From: Gloeophyllum trabeum ATCC 11539
Taxonomy: Eukaryota; Basidiomycota; Agaricomycetes; Gloeophyllales; Gloeophyllaceae
DNA length: 64,000 nucleotides
Reading direction: 5' to 3'
Assembly: GCF_000344685.1 (NCBI RefSeq)
Contig: NW_006920412.1
Coordinates: 2,584,977-2,648,976, forward strand
The position numbers were made by a program, and so were the translations under genes. Shown piece by piece: positions 8,142 through 19,169 of the stretch. The notes below the pieces were generated by a model. The model did not search any database. It saw only the letters and a list, made by a program, of their open reading frames with translations, and was not told the DNA's origin. Position 1 is the first letter of the stretch. Each line of letters opens with the position of its first letter.

Positions 8142-11100
8142 ATGGCCAGTGGGGGCAGCTCCTCCAACTGCTCAGCGGTTCGTGACTACTTCTATGATCA
8201 CCCGGGTCTTACCCTGAAACACGAGAATGCATACACAACCCAGCGGAAGGAAAAGGCTAAGGTCTGGTGCAAGCTATGCTTCAACAGACGTGTCCTAGAG
8301 GAGCAGACTGCTGACAGCCAAGCACTCACTGCTGGGGAAAATTACGAGCTGACATAGAGAATATGTGTGAGTACTTTTTCTACTAGCATTCGAACGGTCC
8401 TCATGACTGTACAATGCAAGTGTGGTCATTACCGTCTACTCTGCCTCCTGCGTCTCGTTGGCAGTCTAGTCATATGCCTCAACTTCGTGTGCATCTGTCG
8501 ACTTGCGACTTGCAACCCCTCGCAGTTCGAAGTGAGGCACACCAGATACATGATGCTTTGGACAAATCACCTTGATGAAATCACTATCGTCGTGTTGTTG
8601 AATGTCAACAGGATGGTGCCTTTCCACTCGCACTGCCCCAGTTTGCTGGTCTGGGACCAGCCGGAGGCATGAGTGCACCGCTGCCAGCCTTACCAGGCTT
8701 TGCCATTCCTCAGGTGCCTCATGAGAATCTGATTTACTCTCAGCCAGGGATAATTAGCACATGGGCTACAAATGCAGCTACAAGTACCCCACACACACAA
8801 TCTGCCATCACCTCCCCATATGTGTCCGTGTCACTAGGTACTTCTCAGTATGCCATGACTCGACCTAATTCCCCAGCTCCATTGACAATTGCCTCTTCTG
8901 AGTCTGTGTCAAGTGTCTCGCCGCTGCCCAGCCCCATTATTCAAGGCTGGAAGGATATGGGGAGAAGGTCTAGCCATTCATCCAAAAGGCGAAAGATGGG
9001 CCTTTCCACACAGACAGATGCTGCTACTCGTGTTTGGTCTGAGGAGTGACAGAAACGCTTCAATTGCCATATGGCACGTCTCACAGCAGCCCAAGGCTGG
9101 TCTCTGACATGGGTTGAGAGTATCGAGTGGCTTGACTTCATCGAGGAGTTCATACCCGACACGCAAGTACCATCTCACAAAGTTCTTACAAACTGGTTGA
9201 TCCCGGAGACGCTCAAAGGGTTCAAGGAAGGTGCACAGCAGCACTGTAGGGGCAAAGAAGGGACTCTTGAGACTGATGGATGGAGCAGTGTAAATCTGCT
9301 TCACCTTGTTCCTTTTATGGTCAATGTCAATCAGGAGGTGAGCAATGAATTTTCATTCTTTAGCAGGCCCAGCTTTGCTTACTTACTATTGCTTTCAGCT
9401 ACATACAGTGAAAGTCTATGATACTACGACAAAGGTGGAGAATGCAGAAAATCTGATAGCTATGATTTGTGAAGTTATCCAGATTGTGGAAAAGGATTGG
9501 GGCATTCTTGTCATAGCTATTACTTCAGATTGCGGTGGGGATTCCAGGGCTGCATGGAAGGCTGTTGTCACTGCAGACACACATCTTGTTGGGCCCAATT
9601 GCGACGCCCATCAGGTAAGCAATTGTCTTATCCTTTCTAAATATATGCACTTACTGATCTATTCAGATTAATCTCATTGTCGGGGACTATTTTAACGCTT
9701 CAGCATTGTTTTTGGACTATACCGATAAGGCTGATCAGGTTATCAGATGGCTGCGTGGACAAACATTCTTGCTCGGTCTGTTGCGCGAGATACAGCAATG
9801 TATCTGGGAGGGCCAGACACTGGCTGTCATCCGCGCAGTTATCACACGATGGATGGCCCATTTCCTGGCTTACCAGCGACTCTTGGAGCTGAAGAGCGCT
9901 CTTGAGCTTCTTGTGGAACATCCCTGCCTTTATGCATCCGGTACGGAGCAGAGTCATGCGGTAACACGCAAGATGGTACCTATTATCTGTGACGGCTTGT
10001 TCTGGCACCATCTCGCACGGTCAGTTCCGTCTTCTGTGTTGAACTAGGCGCTGACTTAGCTTCCAGGTTCTACAACGTACCAGAACGTACCGGAACTCCC
10101 GGGAACATTCTGGTATATTCCATTATTGTACAAGGGCATGGAGCTCATGTGGGTCAGTGACATCATAGGTGGAGCTCAGTAGGATTATGGATATTCCACA
10201 TAGCTTAGTCAGCCTATGGGCCACAGTGTATATAAACCCTGCAGCTCTGCTGCCTAATGACAAGGGTCGTTCATATGAGCTTTACCAGTAGCTACAGCAT
10301 CCACTCAATACAGGTGAGTTGTGTAGGGCGCACTGTGCGTGCTGCTGCCTCCATAACTCTTCATCATTCTGCACTGCGAATGTCTCACTAAAATGTTAGA
10401 TAGGGTCAAATTCCATCTCCAGCCGCTTGCTATAGCGGCAAACGTCACGCAATCGGTGCACTGCCGCCTTGACGAAGTTCTGCTGACATTTGCGTTCCTT
10501 GTCAAGCAATACCTGGAGCAGCCAGTGGAAGATGAAGCAGTGAAGCATGTCGTAATCAACAGCCTCAAGACACGGTGGGGAAAGACAGATCAAGACGTGT
10601 TTATTGCCACTGTCATACTAAATCCCTTTGTGAAGACGGGAGCATTCAAGCAGATACGCATTTTCACAAGGGCGGGGATTGCAATCCTCCTCCATCATCT
10701 CTGGCATCACTTCTATCCCGACACTACTGTTAGCAGTACATTGAAGACCGAGATCGACAACTACTTGGATAATAAGGGACAATATTCAGATTTACAGGAG
10801 TATACGGAAATGATACAAGTGCAGGCCGTATCCGAGGTGAGCCGCATTCATCTGTCTTGGGGGCTTGAGGTAACTTGATTATGCTATTTAGCATCACAGT
10901 CCTGACCCCCTCCAGGTCTGCAAAGGTCTTTCATTTGCGGGCACTACACTGCCCCCCCTCTCTCAGCTTGCTCACAGAATTCTTTCCATATGTGCGAACT
11001 CGGCATCCATCAAGCGTCTGTTCAGCACCTTCAGCCTGATACTGACAAAACTCCGCAATCGGATGGGGACTGCAAATCTCACAAATATAGCTGAACTAAA

Positions 11101-11626
11101 GATGTACATACAGGATGAGCACCGTCAGAAGCAGTCGAATGTCCGCCTCAAGTGGCAATTTCAGACTGCAGCTACCGGTGCCCCCACACCCCCGCCCAGC
11201 ATAGTCCCCAGCAACTCGATATCTCTTAATTCCCCAGTATCCGGCCTGGCGCCACCAGGTTCCTCAGCAGGTCTATCTTCTACCCCGGCGGGAGCTACAT
11301 CTTTCGCGACATCAAGTAGCTCAGATTCCGGTGAGTCAGAGCCTACCTCCCGCTCGTCGACTGCACTATGAGGAATTGTGGAGCAACTGGGCAAGGCGGT
11401 CGACGATGATGAAAGTGCCGAGGACACACAGCCTTTCCCATCATCAATCCACGAAAAACTATCTGATATGTTCAATTTCGAGCAGAGTTATTGGGTCGAC
11501 TCCCATATCCGCAATGCTAGGAGGAGTCTTGATGACGAACTGGAGGTCTATGAACTGCTTGATCTTGATGCTGAAGGGGACGAGGACATCGAAGAAGAGA
11601 CTAATGATGCTATATTAGATGTATAA
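8142..11626 (+). pseudogene. hAT-family transposase gene with in-frame stops
   Basis: The frame starts at an ATG at 8142. It has a BED zinc finger (VWCKLCFNRR, then HLSTC after an intron at 8367-8464), a Pro/Ser-rich linker, the catalytic core (RLTAAQGWSLTWVES, LETDGWSS, ITSDCGGDSRAAWKAV, NCDAHQ INLIVGD) and the dimerisation region (NSASIKRLFSTFSLILTKL) followed by an acidic tail. Introns at about 9339-9398, 9613-9666, 10020-10403, a 50-bp one near 10840-10891 and one at 11332-11376 join in phase. Stops interrupt the frame at 8355 (TAG), 8573 and 8576 (TGA TGA) and 9047 (TGA); each could come from a C-to-T change in CAG or CGA. The frame could restart at the ATG at 8669 or 9071, but the finger would be lost. 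Confidence 0.85.
10020..10403 (+). other. unusually long intron in the hAT transposase, probably carrying an insertion
   Basis: Joining ...CTCGCACG to GGTCAAATTCC across GTCAGT...TAG restores the conserved R-V-K-F-H-L-Q-P-L of hAT transposases, so 384 bp are spliced out. Neighbouring introns are 45-100 bp. The inserted part has a TATA-like GTGTATATAAACCCTGC and repeated ACGTACC motifs, which looks like a small LTR or promoter fragment. No clear target duplication was found. Confidence 0.5.
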
Positions 11627-11714
11627 TACATGAAATACTATTGTACTGAGGGCATAGGGAGCCGTACTTGGTATCCTAACAGTCCTGCTCTACTTGCGCC
11701 ACAGTTGCCAGGTT

Positions 11715-11768
11715 CGGTTGCCGAAAGGTTGTCCAAACTAGTTGCCGGGTTGACAGTTTCGGCAACCG
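11715..11768. repeat. subterminal inverted repeat of the hAT element
   Basis: CGGTTGCCGAAA at 11715-11726 and TTTCGGCAACCG at 11757-11768 are perfect complements separated by 30 bp. They lie 32 bp inside the right end. Nearby AACTAGTTG motifs add to a subterminal motif cluster that probably binds the transposase. Confidence 0.75.
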
Positions 11769-11789
11769 ATGTCAACTAGTTGCGAACCC

Positions 11790-11800
11790 GCACAACACTG
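11790..11800 (-). repeat. hAT right terminal inverted repeat
   Basis: GCACAACACTG is the exact complement of the left end, followed by the second TGCCATTG target copy at 11801-11808. Confidence 0.92.
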
Positions 11801-11808
11801 TGCCATTG

Positions 11809-12178
11809 TGCCTCTCAATATATATATATGAGGTGCATCTATTCTTCTGCAATCAGCTGGAAAGGCTTCAACTGGATTGCTCAGTCACACTTGGTGATCT
11901 TGGGGAGACCATTTCTTTCAGCCATTCTATAGCATATCTTCCTCTTCTTCTTTGTCCAGTAATTCTCATATAATAGATTTCCATACATAATGTCTTATTC
12001 CTGTCCTACTAAAGAAGGAATAATAATGCTATGAACAGATGATTCCTCAACACAATTGGACAGCAGCCACAAGTTTCATGAATATTGAATGCAGTAAATG
12101 GCCATTCCTAGACATAATAAACAGGAATGCAAATAACTTATGGTAACTATACATAAGACACAGCTTCAAACACCAATA
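11809..12178. other. spacer between the hAT element and yju2, no gene
   Basis: AT-rich sequence with a (TA)n run near 11820. It holds the 3' flank of the yju2 homologue. No coding signal was seen. Confidence 0.45.
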
Positions 12179-13166
12179 TTATGCTGTAACCTTCTTATGC
12201 TTCACTTTTATACCCAAGGAATTCTTTGTATCCCCTTTCCTCTTTTTCGATACACCAATCAGGGGTGCTTTACCCTTGACCAAAGCCAGAGTCGAAGGGG
12301 CGACAAGGCTATCAACGCTCGGCTCATCACCATCGGCCTTACGCTTGAGCGTTATGACAGGGGCACTTGGGTCTTCAGGCTTCTCCGCAGGAATCTTAGC
12401 AAACACACGGCGAACCAGTTCCTCGTCCTCCTCTTCAAGCTGCTTTTTCTGCCGATCCTCCTCCGTCTCAATTTCCTCCATGTGCAGCTTCGCCGCGATA
12501 TCGGCTGACTGCCCGACCCGCTCTAATCGTGCGTTCTTCGCCCTGATGTCCTGCAGCGCATCGAGGATGTCCATCTCGCGTTTGGAGTCAATCGTGCGGT
12601 TCTCAAGCGCCTTCATAGGGTTGCTCTCCTCCTCTTCCAATTTCGCCAGACGGTCCTCTTCCTCCACGGCCTGCTCTTCTCGCCATGGCTCGAAGTTGCG
12701 CGAGGCGCCATGCTCAGCTGCGTAGTCGGTGTTCTTCGGGTCCGTCTTGAAGGTGATCTCAGCGGAACATAGTGTACTGCGTCGCGTCAGTTTCACTCCT
12801 ACGAGAGAGCCTATGCTACGCACCATTTAATGTAGAAGCGGAATATCTTGATGCCATAGTAGTCCTCCCCCTCTACCGTCTCCTTCCGAGCGTTGAACTT
12901 CTTGCCCTTGTAGATGTACTCTCCGCATGTATTACACCGCCTGAAAATGGAATGTTAGAGAGCTATAGCAGATGTACACACGTAGACATACATAGAGAAC
13001 GGGGCCATAAGACGGACAACCTGCTGGGCATTCTTGGGCTGCTTGCGCCGCGGGATGAGAGACGGGTCGAAGTCGGGCGGGATATACTTGTTGAGAACTA
13101 CAGCCAGAGTAAGACGCAGCTCCTATTTGCAAGACGCCAAACGGGCGTACCTTTACGTTCCGACAT
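12179..13166 (-). CDS. yju2: Yju2/CCDC94-family splicing factor (CWC16)
   Basis: Yju2 is a step-one factor of the spliceosome; it joins the activated complex and promotes branching. The spliced protein starts MSERK at 13166, continues [20 protein letters not shown] and MAPFSM, and has two zinc-binding pairs (CNTCG and CTLC), then [19 protein letters not shown], which is nearly invariant in the family. The second half is a charged coiled coil with a basic Lys-rich tail (KKRKGDTK...KVKHKKVTA) that probably serves as a nuclear signal. Three short introns were placed, the first after only 16 coding bases. The gene is divergent from the DHX35 homologue, itself a splicing helicase, with 147 bp between the starts. 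It looks intact. Confidence 0.93.
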
Positions 13167-13313
13167 GACGGCAGGTCAGTGGTGGCGGATGGAGGACAAG
13201 CTGTGGCGAGCGGCGCGGGGAAGGAACAAGCCGATCCTCTTTGGTGGCTGTGCCCATTAGTCAGCAGCGCGTCTTTGCCACAGCCACACTTTACCGTCCT
13301 TGAAACAAGTCAT
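13167..13313. promoter_or_regulatory. bidirectional promoter between yju2 and DHX35 homologues
   Basis: Only 147 bp separate the two start codons, so the genes must share promoter DNA. I see no clear TATA box, which fits housekeeping genes. The role is inferred from position. Confidence 0.55.
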
Positions 13314-16209
13314 ATGGCGCCGCTGACTTTCTGGAAGCCAGGGACAGTGGGTCCTGGCAGCACGTTTGACCGCGCTTCCGAAGCTGAAGAGAACATCGTT
13401 TCTTACGCTCCTTCGTCCTCTCTGCTCTCTGTCCAGGCGCAGCGAGAAAGACTACCTATATTCAAGCACAGTAAGCGTCCAAACGACCCATACATAACTT
13501 CTGGCTCAGAATGAGCTTCAGGGGAGAAGCTGTTGCATTGCATTGAGAACTATGGCGTGGTCATAGTTGTCGGTCAAACTGGTTGCGGAAAGACCACACG
13601 TAAGTGCGTGCAACTACTTCGTGCGGTGTGTCCTAACGCCACTCCAGAGTTACCGCAGTACCTATACGAGGCAGGATGGGCACAAGATGGGAACGTCATC
13701 GCTTGCACGCAACCCCGACGCGTCGCTGCGACATCCGTAGCTATGCGTGTCGCCGCTGAGGTCGGCTCTATGTTAGGTGATGAGGTGCAAATCTTCTTCA
13801 TTGCTCCAGTTCCTCGCAATTCTCAATCCCTTGCGGCAGGTGGGATATACCATCCGGTTCGAAGACGTAAGCAACAAGGAGCGTACGCGCATACGCTACT
13901 TGACCGACGGGATGCTCTTCCGCGAAGCCTTGGTAGATCCGCTGCTCAGCTCCTACAGCGTTATCATGGTGCGTTCACTCGAATCCGCTTCCAGCTTGGC
14001 CACAATTGAGTTACATCAAGATAGATGAGGTGCACGAGCGGAGCGTCTACACTGATCTGCTGCTCGGCATCTTGAAAAAGTGCTGATCCCTCGCACCTCT
14101 CTTCATCTCACGCTGACTCATTTGATACAGGATTCGACGGAAGAGACCGTCGCTGCGTCTCATTGTATCCTCCGCCACCCTGGACGCTTCCTCTTTGTTG
14201 GAATACTTCCGGGCAGACAACGGGCCTGATGAAGCTATCATTCTCAGCTTGGAAGGTCGGATGTACCCTGTTGAAGTTGCCTACCTTCAGGAGCCTACGC
14301 CCGATTATGTAAAAAAGGCCGCGGAAGTGGCTTGGGATATTAATTCAAGGGTATGTTGAGGTATTTAGTGATCAGGTTTGCTCAGTATTCAACCGCGTTT
14401 AGCAAGGTCCGGGAGATATTTTGATCTTCTTGACCGGTCGTGAGGAGATCGATCGGTGTCTCGAAGAGCTGGCGGAGTATCTACCAACGTTAGTTGTCTC
14501 AGGTTCTACATATGGCTGGCTGACTCGCTCGTGGTGAATGATAGACGAAAGGGAAACGCATCCCGGCTCACTCTCCTTGCTCTACACGCTGGTCTCACGA
14601 CCGAGGAGCAGATGAGAGTATTCCAGCCTGCAGAGCGTGGGTACCGCAAGGTTATCGTAGCCACAAATATCGCAGAAGTACGCAATAATTGTTTTGACCG
14701 CCACATGTAGTGCCTCATTCGCTCAACAGGCCAGTATCACGATCGAAGGCATCAAATACGTGGTAGATTGTGGCTTTGTCAAGGTCAGTCCCAGACGACC
14801 TTCCGCAGACAATGAGTAATGTCTCATCAGACAGCCTAGCTGCGTACCTACAATCCCACAACCACCCTCTCTTCCCTTGCCGTCGTCCCAACCTCACTAG
14901 CCTCCGCTGTCCAACGCGCCGGGCGAGCAGGACGAACGTCACCAGGTATATGCTACCGCCTGTACCCGCATCACGTCATCAAGACATTCACGAAAACGAC
15001 CCCTCCGGAGGTCACCCGTACTGACCTGACTACCCCCATCCTGCAACTCAAGTCCCTCGGCATTGATGACCTGATGAAATTCGAGTGGGTAACGCCGCCC
15101 CCGGCGGAAAGTGTCCTGCGGGCACTGGAGGGCCTCGTGAATGCCGGTATGGTAGACCATGGTGGGGCTCTTACCGAGGTGGGACAGAAGGTGGCAGAAT
15201 GTCCAGTGGAAGTCAATATTGCACGAATGGTGAAGAATCGATTCCCGTGCTGCGATATGTTATCATTCTGACTATTTGTACCCAGCTGTTCAGCTCGAAG
15301 GACTTCCAGTGTGGGGAAGAGATACTCACGATTGCGGCGATGACGGCGGTCCAGGTGTGTCCGTTTTAGACAGTCGGCTTGGCTAGCGGTTTTGATAATC
15401 ATTATCCAAAGAATGTCTTCGTCATTCCAGATGGCGCAGATGGCGCACTGGCTGAGCTAGAACGAAGAAAATTCACGGCTGAAGAGGGGGTAAGCATAGG
15501 GGTCCAACTCAGAGTACGCTGGCTGAGTACATCATACAGGACCATCTAACGCTGTTGAATAGTACGCAGCGATTCATGCTTTTTGAGTATCACCAAAACT
15601 AATGTATGCTTTTGACCAGCATATAACGCCTTCGTCAAGTACGGCAAGTCTTCGTCGTGGTGCAAGAACCACGCGTTGTCCTTCCGTGCCATGTCCAGAG
15701 CTGTCTCTATCAGGTCGCAGCTTAAAAAGTACATGCAGCGTTTCGGGTTGCCATTGAAGAGCTGCGAAGGTGACGCGAAACGACTGCGCCAATGTTTAGT
15801 CAGCGGATACTGGCGCAACGGGGCACGGTGGGTAGCCGATGGCACGTACCGCTCAATCCGAGGCAACATAGTGCGTACGGATCTTCTTGAGCGTTCTCTG
15901 AGTCGCACTCAACTGGATTTCCTCAGCCTCTTCACGTACATCCTGATTCCGTTTTGTTTACGAGAAAGCCGAAATCAGGATGGGTTGTCTTCCACGAAAT
16001 GGAAGAGACCAAAAAGATCCAGTGAGCCTTATGCTTGTGGTGGACGGCGCCCGGTTCTCACGTAGCACCTGCGCAGCATACGTATCCTGACCGAGATCGA
16101 CCCAGATTGGTGAGAACACTGCGTCCGTCGGTCCGAACCCCTAATGCTAAAAGATCCACTTAGGCTGCTTGCCCACGGGCATAAATTCCAAGAAAAGTCC
16201 AGGTCGTAG
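13314..16209 (+). CDS. DEAH/RHA-type RNA helicase, DHX35 homologue
   Basis: DHX35-type helicases are found in catalytic spliceosomes and are thought to remodel RNA there. The ATG at 13314 gives [15 protein letters not shown], matching the DHX35 start. Then come [10 protein letters not shown] (Walker A), [12 protein letters not shown] (Ia), motif II as DEVH rather than DEAH, SATLDA (III), [23 protein letters not shown] (split by an intron), [12 protein letters not shown] (VI), the winged-helix and ratchet regions, and the C-terminal OB fold ([39 protein letters not shown]). About 15 exons with small introns join in frame to the TAG at 16207-16209, so the gene is intact. The start follows the conserved N-terminus. 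Confidence 0.9.
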
Positions 16210-17036
16210 GTTAGTCATTTGTAGGATACTGAGCAGCAATAGTCGTACGTTTCATTGTCAGTGGGGAGGCGCAATTCTGGATGTCGCGGCGAGTTGTTTG
16301 TCCTTGTTTGCTCCGAGGTAGACATTGGGATGAAAAGTTGGAGCAAAGTTTTGAGAGCTATGCTCTGATTATGAACATGATTTTTACATAGAATGCTCAG
16401 GAAAGACGGTGGGCATGTGGTCTAGTCCATAGTTTCTGGAATTCATGTTCAATGAGTGGAATCCCGATTGTATCTTACTCAATATGGGAGGAAGTAAAAA
16501 AGCACGGACGAGTCAACATGCACAAGTACATTTCTTGCAGATGCTACTAATTGACCTAAGCCTGAAAGTCAAGCGCTGAGCCATAACTTTGCGACAGAAA
16601 TTCGTGCTGCATGCGGGGAGACGTGATGTGACCATCGTGTGACACAAGCCCAAAATTGTCACACTCGACCGGTGCATCTTATAGGGCAAGAGCGTTGACA
16701 GAGCAAGTATCCAGAGTCATATATCCCTTAATTATACTTGATTCAACTACTAGGCTTATATGCAACAGTCCCATAACCCATGCCATCGCGAAATCACACC
16801 GTCAATGGCTTGTACCACGCTTCAGCCACAATTTGCTTATTAAGCAACGCGCTCGATCCGGTGGCGTTGCGCCTCCCCATTGTCAGTTGCGCCCTTCAGC
16901 ATGCTAGCCTCCACCGTGGGCCGGTGCGTGGGCCGTTACATAGTAAGAGACTTACTTACACGCGAGTTACACCCGAGCAAGTCGGATGACTCGGATCGAC
17001 CCACACCAAGATGCGACTACCATATAGGGCAACTGC
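16210..17036. other. intergenic, no gene recognised
   Basis: About 830 bp downstream of the DHX35 homologue. No conserved frame, tRNA or structured element was seen. It probably holds the DHX35 3' region and distal promoter of the dioxygenase. Confidence 0.4.
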
Positions 17037-17442
17037 AGGAGTTGCCGCTGGTCCGGGTTGAGACCGCATCCAGACCGGACTGCTGTTTTTGTGACCGGAC
17101 AGGACCGCTTCTGCGGTCTGATTAGACAGTCCGGTCCCGAAGTGGGTCAGTCCGGACTGCAGACCCAGATCTCCCAGTTCGACCATTACGTGCAGTAGTG
17201 ATGGGCTCTTAGAAGTGCTTACTTACGTAGTCACTACAGTTTTCTTGTAGTTCATCAGTAGTCATCAGAGCTGATTCCCATTTGGGGCTCCCTAGGGCCA
17301 GACTGTAGTCCGGACTGGACTGGGACCGACCTGGACTGCTGCATTTGGAGACCGGACTGAGGATCGGGTCGGTCCCGGGCACTTGCGTCAGGTCGGACTG
17401 AGCGGACCAACCCGGACCAACCCGGATTGGCGGCAACACTAG
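17037..17442. mobile_element. possible non-autonomous TIR element (MITE), about 405 bp
   Basis: The left edge (GAGTTGCCGCTGGTCCGGGTTG) and the complement of the right edge (TAGTGTTGCCGC, then TCCGGGTTGGTCCGGGTTGG) are imperfect inverted repeats. Between them GTCCGGACTG-type motifs recur on both strands. There is no coding frame. Start TAG/CAG-GTTGCCGC is like some fungal hAT ends, but no 8-bp target duplication was found. It ends about 170 bp before the dioxygenase start codon. A motif-rich spacer of other origin is the alternative. Confidence 0.4.
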
Positions 17443-17615
17443 CAGGGGAAGTGCCTTCGTAGGGTTAAGGTGGGCGTTAGCCAAACTGCCCCACAACTTA
17501 TCCGTACAGGGCTTCACTCGGCTTACCCACCCGTGCAAGTAGTATTTAACTCTGTTGAGGTTCGCTATGACTGGTACACAACACTTGTTCTATTCGTTTC
17601 GAAGCTTCAGGCAGT

Positions 17616-18895
17616 ATGCCCAAGGAACTCGCGACGTTCTTCGTCTCCCATGGCTCCCCTAGGATGCTTGTGGACCCATGTCCAACCACCGAATTTTACA
17701 AGAAGATTGGCGAGTACGCGAGGAAAGAGGGTATCAATGGTATTGTTTGGATGGGTATGTGTTCATTAGCTCGACGACACATTGATATCTCAGTTCTAAC
17801 AATGTATCGCCTGCAGCTGCACACTGGGAGACACCGCTCGACACTATAGAAGGTGAATGCATCGCAATTATCAGGGATCGACGCTGACATGGAACAGTCG
17901 CGTATAACCCCAGGCCTAACAAAGACTTTGTCGCTTTCGTGCCACCTGAAGTGCTTCGTAAGTTGATCCCCAGCATAAGGCAGTGAATCGCGCTAATTGA
18001 AACGAACAGAGTGGTACAGCGACTACCAGATCAATGCTGACACTAAACTGGCTGAAAGAGTGCACGACAAGCTGAAGGATGCCGGGTTCAATGTTTCTCT
18101 TAACCCCACGGTAAGGCTTCACCGTTCCAGAAATTGGGCGACGGGACTAACCAATCTCGAAGGCTATCTGGCATCAAGACGTCATGATTCCTATGCGATG
18201 GTATGTCTTATAGTGCTGTTTTTCCGAGTCCTGAACTTATTCCATAGGATGTACCCTGACTACCACGAGTGCCCCCCAATGGCGGTCATGTCTGTCAATG
18301 GCAGATTCGACCCGTGGTTCCACCTCAAAGTTGGTCTTACTCTCCGCTCTCTTAGGGCGGACAAGATTCTTTTGATCGGCAGTGGTGGAGGCATCCACAA
18401 CCTGTACACCGTTTCGTGGCACAGGATTATCTTCTACCAGGACACGGCTACGCGCACAAAGCCAATCGACCCCGAGCTGGCTGCCTTTGCTGCCTCCATG
18501 AGGGAGTCCGTGAATCGCAACTCCGGCCCGCAGCTGGGCAATGCTTTGGCCAGACTGCTGCAGCATCCTCACTTCCTCAAGAGTAACCCGTAAGCAACGT
18601 GTCTTTCGTTCTCCCATAGATCCATCTAAAAGAACTTCACAGGACTCCGGAGCATTTCCTTCCCATGATCTATGCCGCTGGGGCGTGCAGCACGTGGGAT
18701 GACACCAAGTATATCAACACCTTCGGGGGCGAGAATTGGGAGATGGACACTCAGTTGAACGCGAACTTCGCGTTTGGACTGGACAGGGGCAACAGGATTT
18801 TCCTTGATGGTTCTCATGATATCATCTCGGCTTCGGAAGAAACCGAAATCCCACAAGCCCAGGCGGCTCCTGCCTTGATTACTGCTGCTGCATAA
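17616..18895 (+). CDS. LigB-type extradiol dioxygenase, 4,5-DOPA dioxygenase family
   Basis: Members open the ring of catechols with non-haem iron; relatives make betalain-type pigment precursors or degrade lignin-derived catechols. Exon 1 reads MPKELATFFVSHGSPRM, where the His of SHG is an iron ligand, then after small introns AAHWETP (second His region), YNPRPN, WHQDVMIPMRWMYPD, SVNGRFDPWFH, GSGGGIHNLY and MIYAAGACSTWD. An intron of about 50 bp before AIWHQDV and others near 17755, 17850, 17957, 18199 and 18592 restore the frame. The length of about 300 residues is a little above the 260-280 usual in the family, with an Ala-rich C-terminal tail. There is no signal peptide, so it is cytosolic. 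The substrate cannot be told from sequence. Confidence 0.85.
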
Positions 18896-19169
18896 GCATC
18901 GTATACATATGATACATTATTTATCCTGTACCTGATCATACATCTGCGCATAAAGATAGATGTGGATATAATGTTAATGGCTTTTCTATCTACAAGGAGT
19001 CTTAACGCAAAGAGTTCATGTTGGCCTACTGCGTGTCGAAGGTGGTTTGGAGGCATACGCATACCGCGTTTGCATATCGTTCGCGTCGAAAGGGATAAGC
19101 TTTGCACCCCCTTTCGCACTGGAACCGGCATAAGACGATGTGCCCAAGTAAGAGTTATACAAGCTCTTC
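18896..19169. other. convergent 3' spacer, no gene
   Basis: About 270 bp between the 3' ends of the dioxygenase and RecQ genes. It starts AT-rich, as expected of 3' processing regions. No gene was seen. Confidence 0.4.

Larger units (their letters stand above)
7495..11800 (+). mobile_element. complete hAT-superfamily DNA transposon, 4306 bp
   Basis: The element has perfect 11-bp terminal inverted repeats (CAGTGTTGTGC at 7495-7505; GCACAACACTG at 11790-11800) and a perfect 8-bp target duplication, TGCCATTG. Inside lies one spliced hAT transposase gene with a BED-type zinc finger and the C-terminal dimerisation domain. The right end carries a subterminal 12-bp inverted repeat (11715-11726 / 11757-11768) and AACTAGTTG motifs, typical binding sites for hAT transposases. 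The undamaged target duplication points to a recent or well-preserved insertion. The transposase has four in-frame stops, so the copy is probably non-autonomous unless helped by another copy. Confidence 0.93.

Noticed and set aside
11331..11378. TGA at 11369 as a fifth stop in the transposase
   Set aside because: A 45-bp GT-AG intron (11332-11376) removes it and joins the frame to the acidic tail, so it is not a defect.
12276..12725. Ser-rich 149-codon frame opposite yju2
   Set aside because: It is the complement of the Glu/Lys-rich coiled coil of yju2; there is no independent evidence of a gene.
18072..18170. Apparent frame break in the dioxygenase before WHQDVMIP
   Set aside because: A 62-bp intron from GTAAGG to CTCGAAG restores the frame; there is no need for a frameshift.
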